Assembly (NCBI GenBank): GCA_030526455.1
Contig: JAUNCU010000164.1
Coordinates: 1-6,463, forward strand
Direction: 5' to 3'
From: Bacteroidales bacterium
GTDB taxonomy: Bacteria > Bacteroidota > Bacteroidia > Bacteroidales > Muribaculaceae
Length of the DNA: 6,463 nt
This document shows, piece after piece, positions 3,700-6,463 of this stretch (position 1 is the stretch's first letter; every line of letters begins with the position of its first letter). The notes below the pieces were generated by a model. That model had not been told where the DNA came from, made no database searches, and saw nothing but the letters and a program-made list of their open reading frames with translations. Both the position numbers and the translations under genes were made by a program.

Positions 3700-6408
3700 T
3701 TGAAACTACGCTACATTCCCATATTGACCATTCTTGTGCTCCTGGCATCGGTGATGCTGGGCGGCAATGCCGTATCGGCACAGGTGGCGATCAAGGATGG
3801 CATCACGGCAGCCGTCGATTCCATCGCTGGCGTGAAGCCCGAAGACAAGCGCCAGGTGGCCGACACCTCGCGCTTCAAGAAGGAGCGCGTGGATCTCGAC
3901 CACGTGGTGAATTTCTCGGCCAAAGACTCCATGGTGCTCTACGGCAAAGACAAGGCGCGCATGTTTGGCGACGGTGCCATCAACTATGGCGACATCAAAC
4001 TCACCGCCTCGCGCCTCAATATGGACATGGCCAAGAGCGAGGTGTATGCCATCGGCGCCATCGACACATCGGGCGAGGTGGCGGGCAACCCCGTGTTTAA
4101 GGACAACAGCGGCTCCTACGAGGCCAAAACCATGACCTACAATTTCAAGACCGAGAAGGGCTTGATCACCGATATCGTCACCGAGCAGGGCGAAGGCTAC
4201 CTCACGGGCGGCATCACCAACAAGGTGGTCGCCGAGGATTTCTACATCCAAGACGCCAAATACACCACCAGCGACGAGCACGATCATCCACACTTCTATT
4301 TCAAACTCACCAAGGGCAAGATTCGCCCCAAGAAAGATGTGGTCACCGGTCCCGCCTACATGGTGCTCGAAGACCTGCCGCTGCCCATCGCGGTGCCTTT
4401 CGGCTTCTTCCCCTTCACCGAGAAATTCCACAGCGGTGTGCTCGTGCCCACCTTCGGTGAAGACTACCAGCGCGGCTTCTTCCTGCGCAACGGCGGCTAC
4501 TACCTCGCCCTGAGCGACTACGCCGACCTCGCCCTCACTGGCGAACTCTACACCCGTGGCGGATGGGGCATCACCGCGCAGAGCAACTATGCCAAGCGCT
4601 ACAAGTACCACGGCAACTTCAACCTCAGTTACCTCGTCACCGTCAACGGCGAAAAGGGCGACAAGGACTACTCGAAGATGAAGAACTTCCGCATCCAGTG
4701 GACCCATTCGCAAGACCAGAAGGCCAACCCCAACATGAGTTTCTCGGCCAGCGTCAACTTCGCCACCAGCGGCTATTCTCGCAACAATCTCGACGACTAC
4801 TACAACAGCAACTTCACCGAGAACACAAAGAGCAGCACGGTGAACATGACCTATAAGCGCCCCGGCTCGCGATGGAGTTTCTCCACCACCGCCAGTGTGT
4901 CGCAGCGCACCGCCGACTCCACCCTCGCCGTGTCGTTCCCCAATCTCACCGTCACCATGAGCCAGTTTGCGCCGTTCAAGCGCAAGAAGGCAGTGGGCGA
5001 CGAGCGCTGGTATGAGAAAATCAAGATTTCCTACTCCGGCCGTTTCCAGAACTCGCTCACCGCAAAGCAAGACGTATTCTTCAAGAAGAGCCTCGTGAAG
5101 GACTGGCGCAACGGTATGACCCACACCGTGCCCATCAGCGCCACTTTCAACCTCTTCAAATACCTCAACGTAACGCCCTCGATCACGCTCAACGATCGCA
5201 TGTACACCAGCAAGATACGCCAGCAGTGGGACCCCAACCTCAACGGCGTGGTGCGCGACACTACGTATAACTTCTACAACGTGTTCGACTTCAACTTCTC
5301 GCTCTCCTTCAGCACCAAACTCTACGGCTTCTTCAAGCCCCTGAAGATATTCGGCGACAAGGTGAACATGATACGCCACGTGATCACGCCCAGCGTCTCC
5401 TTCTCGGCCTCGCCCGACTTCGGCTCGCCCTTCTGGGGCTACTACGGGCAGTATGAGCGCGTGAATCCCGACGGCACCAAGGAGCCCGTAAAATACTCCT
5501 ACTTCAGCCACGGCCTCTTCGGCAACGCATCGAGCGGAAAATCGGGCGTCGTGTCGTTCAACGTGTCAAACAACATCGAGGCGAAGGTGAAAAGCGACGC
5601 CGACAGCACCGGCTTCAAGAAGGTGTCGATTATCGAAAACCTCTCCCTCAGCCAGAGTTACAACTTCGCCGTCGACTCTCTCCGCTGGAGCAACCTCAAC
5701 ACCTCCATCCTGCTGCGACTCACCAAGGGATTCAACCTCAACTTGAGCGCTACGTGGGACGTGTATAAATACGGCGTGAACAAATACGGCACACCCGTGC
5801 GCATCAACAAACTCCGCCTCTTCCACGGAGGCGGATGGGGACGACTCGCCAGCACTGGCACCTCGTTCAACTACACGCTCAACAATGCCACCTTCAAAAA
5901 TCTCTTCGGACGCGGAAAGAAGGGCAGCAGCGAGAAAACCAAGAGCGTGTTTGACAACCAGCAACAGCAGCAGTCGCAGAAAGACGGCTCCGACCAGCGT
6001 GATCGCGGCGGCGATGGCGAATTCGACGCCGACGGCTATCTCAAGTGGGACTGCCCATGGAGCCTCACCTTCAACTATTCGCTCAACTACGGCTACGGCG
6101 ACTTCGACTACGACCGCATGGAGTACAAAGGCCGATGGACACAGAACCTCAGCCTCAGCGGCAACATACGCCCCACCAAAAACTGGAGCATCTCCATGTC
6201 GGCAAGTTACAACTTCGACCTCAAAAAAATCGCCTACATGAATTGCAACATCTCCCGCGAAATGCACTGCTTCACCATGAGCGCCAGTTTCGTGCCAGTA
6301 GGCCCCTACAAAAGTTACAGTTTCCACATCGCCGTCAAGTCAAGCATCCTCAGCGACGTGAAATACGACAAACACTCCAGTTCAGGCAACGGCGTGAATT
6401 GGTACTAA
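3700..6408 (+). CDS. lptD: LptD-like LPS-assembly outer membrane protein
   Basis: Predicted outer membrane beta-barrel that, with LptE, inserts lipopolysaccharide into the outer leaflet at the end of the Lpt pathway. The frame is open from a GTG at 3610 (932 aa), but I prefer the TTG at 3700 (902 aa). It begins directly with a classic signal peptide (MKLRYIPILTILVLLASVML, cleavage near AVSA-Q) and follows a good promoter. Residues about 65-235 form an OstA/LptA-like jellyroll (KDSMVLYGKDKARMFGDG, GDIKLTASRLNMDMAKSEVYA). Next comes LPIAVPFGFFPF and SGVLVPTFGE (from S245), which matches the jellyroll-to-barrel junction of LptD. The rest is alternating aromatic beta-strands to the C-terminus, plus a hydrophilic loop at about 737-780 containing a five-glutamine run. 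Only three cysteines remain after the signal (785, 849, 857), all in the barrel, so the disulfides joining the N-domain to the barrel in E. coli LptD cannot form. It is longer than the E. coli protein (784 aa), as is usual in Bacteroidetes. Confidence 0.9.
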   Translation: MKLRYIPILTILVLLASVMLGGNAVSAQVAIKDGITAAVDSIAGVKPEDKRQVADTSRFKKERVDLDHVVNFSAKDSMVLYGKDKARMFGDGAINYGDIKLTASRLNMDMAKSEVYAIGAIDTSGEVAGNPVFKDNSGSYEAKTMTYNFKTEKGLITDIVTEQGEGYLTGGITNKVVAEDFYIQDAKYTTSDEHDHPHFYFKLTKGKIRPKKDVVTGPAYMVLEDLPLPIAVPFGFFPFTEKFHSGVLVPTFGEDYQRGFFLRNGGYYLALSDYADLALTGELYTRGGWGITAQSNYAKRYKYHGNFNLSYLVTVNGEKGDKDYSKMKNFRIQWTHSQDQKANPNMSFSASVNFATSGYSRNNLDDYYNSNFTENTKSSTVNMTYKRPGSRWSFSTTASVSQRTADSTLAVSFPNLTVTMSQFAPFKRKKAVGDERWYEKIKISYSGRFQNSLTAKQDVFFKKSLVKDWRNGMTHTVPISATFNLFKYLNVTPSITLNDRMYTSKIRQQWDPNLNGVVRDTTYNFYNVFDFNFSLSFSTKLYGFFKPLKIFGDKVNMIRHVITPSVSFSASPDFGSPFWGYYGQYERVNPDGTKEPVKYSYFSHGLFGNASSGKSGVVSFNVSNNIEAKVKSDADSTGFKKVSIIENLSLSQSYNFAVDSLRWSNLNTSILLRLTKGFNLNLSATWDVYKYGVNKYGTPVRINKLRLFHGGGWGRLASTGTSFNYTLNNATFKNLFGRGKKGSSEKTKSVFDNQQQQQSQKDGSDQRDRGGDGEFDADGYLKWDCPWSLTFNYSLNYGYGDFDYDRMEYKGRWTQNLSLSGNIRPTKNWSISMSASYNFDLKKIAYMNCNISREMHCFTMSASFVPVGPYKSYSFHIAVKSSILSDVKYDKHSSSGNGVNWY

Positions 6409-6432
6409 GACAGTCTAACAGACAAACTGTCT
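6408..6432 (+). other. Inverted repeat at the lptD-like stop
   Basis: AGACAGT (6408-6414) and ACTGTCT (6426-6432) are perfect reverse complements around an 11-base loop, and the left arm overlaps the last base of the stop codon. There is no following T-run and the arms are made of the local tandem repeat, so terminator function is uncertain. Confidence 0.4.
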
Positions 6433-6445
6433 AACAGTCTAACAG
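6413..6445. repeat. 8-bp tandem repeat after the lptD-like gene
   Basis: Four 8-base units lie in register: GTCTAACA (6413-6420), a diverged GACAAACT (6421-6428), GTCTAACA (6429-6436) and GTCTAACA (6437-6444), then G. It begins five bases after the lptD-like stop codon and is followed by 18 unremarkable bases to the window end. Confidence 0.7.
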
Positions 6446-6463
6446 GCCCAGGGTCGAGTCGCT

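Noticed and set aside
3706..5511. A 601-codon open frame on the minus strand, antisense to the lptD-like gene
   Set aside because: It is valine-, glutamate- and glycine-rich with no domain pattern, and mirrors the strongly C-ending codons of the true gene. The plus strand has clear signal peptide, jellyroll and barrel features.
5566..6327. A 253-codon minus-strand open frame over the 3' half of the lptD-like gene
   Set aside because: Low-complexity A, E and V-rich translation, again the shadow of GC-rich codons on the other strand.

Overview
This window looks like chromosomal DNA from a member of the Bacteroidales (phylum Bacteroidota). The ribosomal protein S15, the class II branched-chain aminotransferase and the long LptD-type protein all read as Bacteroidetes family members. 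Promoter-like sites fit the Bacteroidetes pattern (TTTG or TTG, about 19-22 bases, then TAnnTTTG), and no start codon has a recognisable GGAGG-type ribosome binding site, which is usual in this phylum. The family or genus cannot be fixed from the sequence alone; a gut-type Bacteroidales (Muribaculaceae or Prevotellaceae) is a guess.

Layout. Bases 1-289 hold no gene. They contain a 9-bp tandem repeat at the very edge, a 10-bp imperfect inverted repeat, and the strong terminator hairpin of rpsO. rpsO (minus strand, 290-565) and a secreted YiiX-type cysteine hydrolase (plus strand, 697-1329) are divergent and share a 131-bp AT-rich intergenic region with back-to-back promoters. Next come a small secreted protein that is little more than a T9SS-type C-terminal sorting domain (1470-1796), a probable terminator, ilvE (1873-2904), a second terminator hairpin, an HD-domain phosphohydrolase (2965-3555), and a large LptD-type outer membrane protein, which probably starts at a TTG at 3700 and ends at 6408. 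The window closes with an 8-bp tandem repeat.

The genes are mostly separate transcription units, with visible promoters or hairpins between them, and not one operon. The products cover translation (S15), cell-envelope processing and biogenesis (YiiX-like hydrolase, LptD-like protein, sorting-domain mini-protein), branched-chain amino acid metabolism (IlvE) and an unassigned phosphohydrolase. I see no mobile element, CRISPR array, tRNA or rRNA, and no clear sign of a new multi-gene system. The points most worth a second look are the start and promoter of the lptD-like gene, the apparently leaderless YiiX-like gene, and the stand-alone sorting-domain protein.
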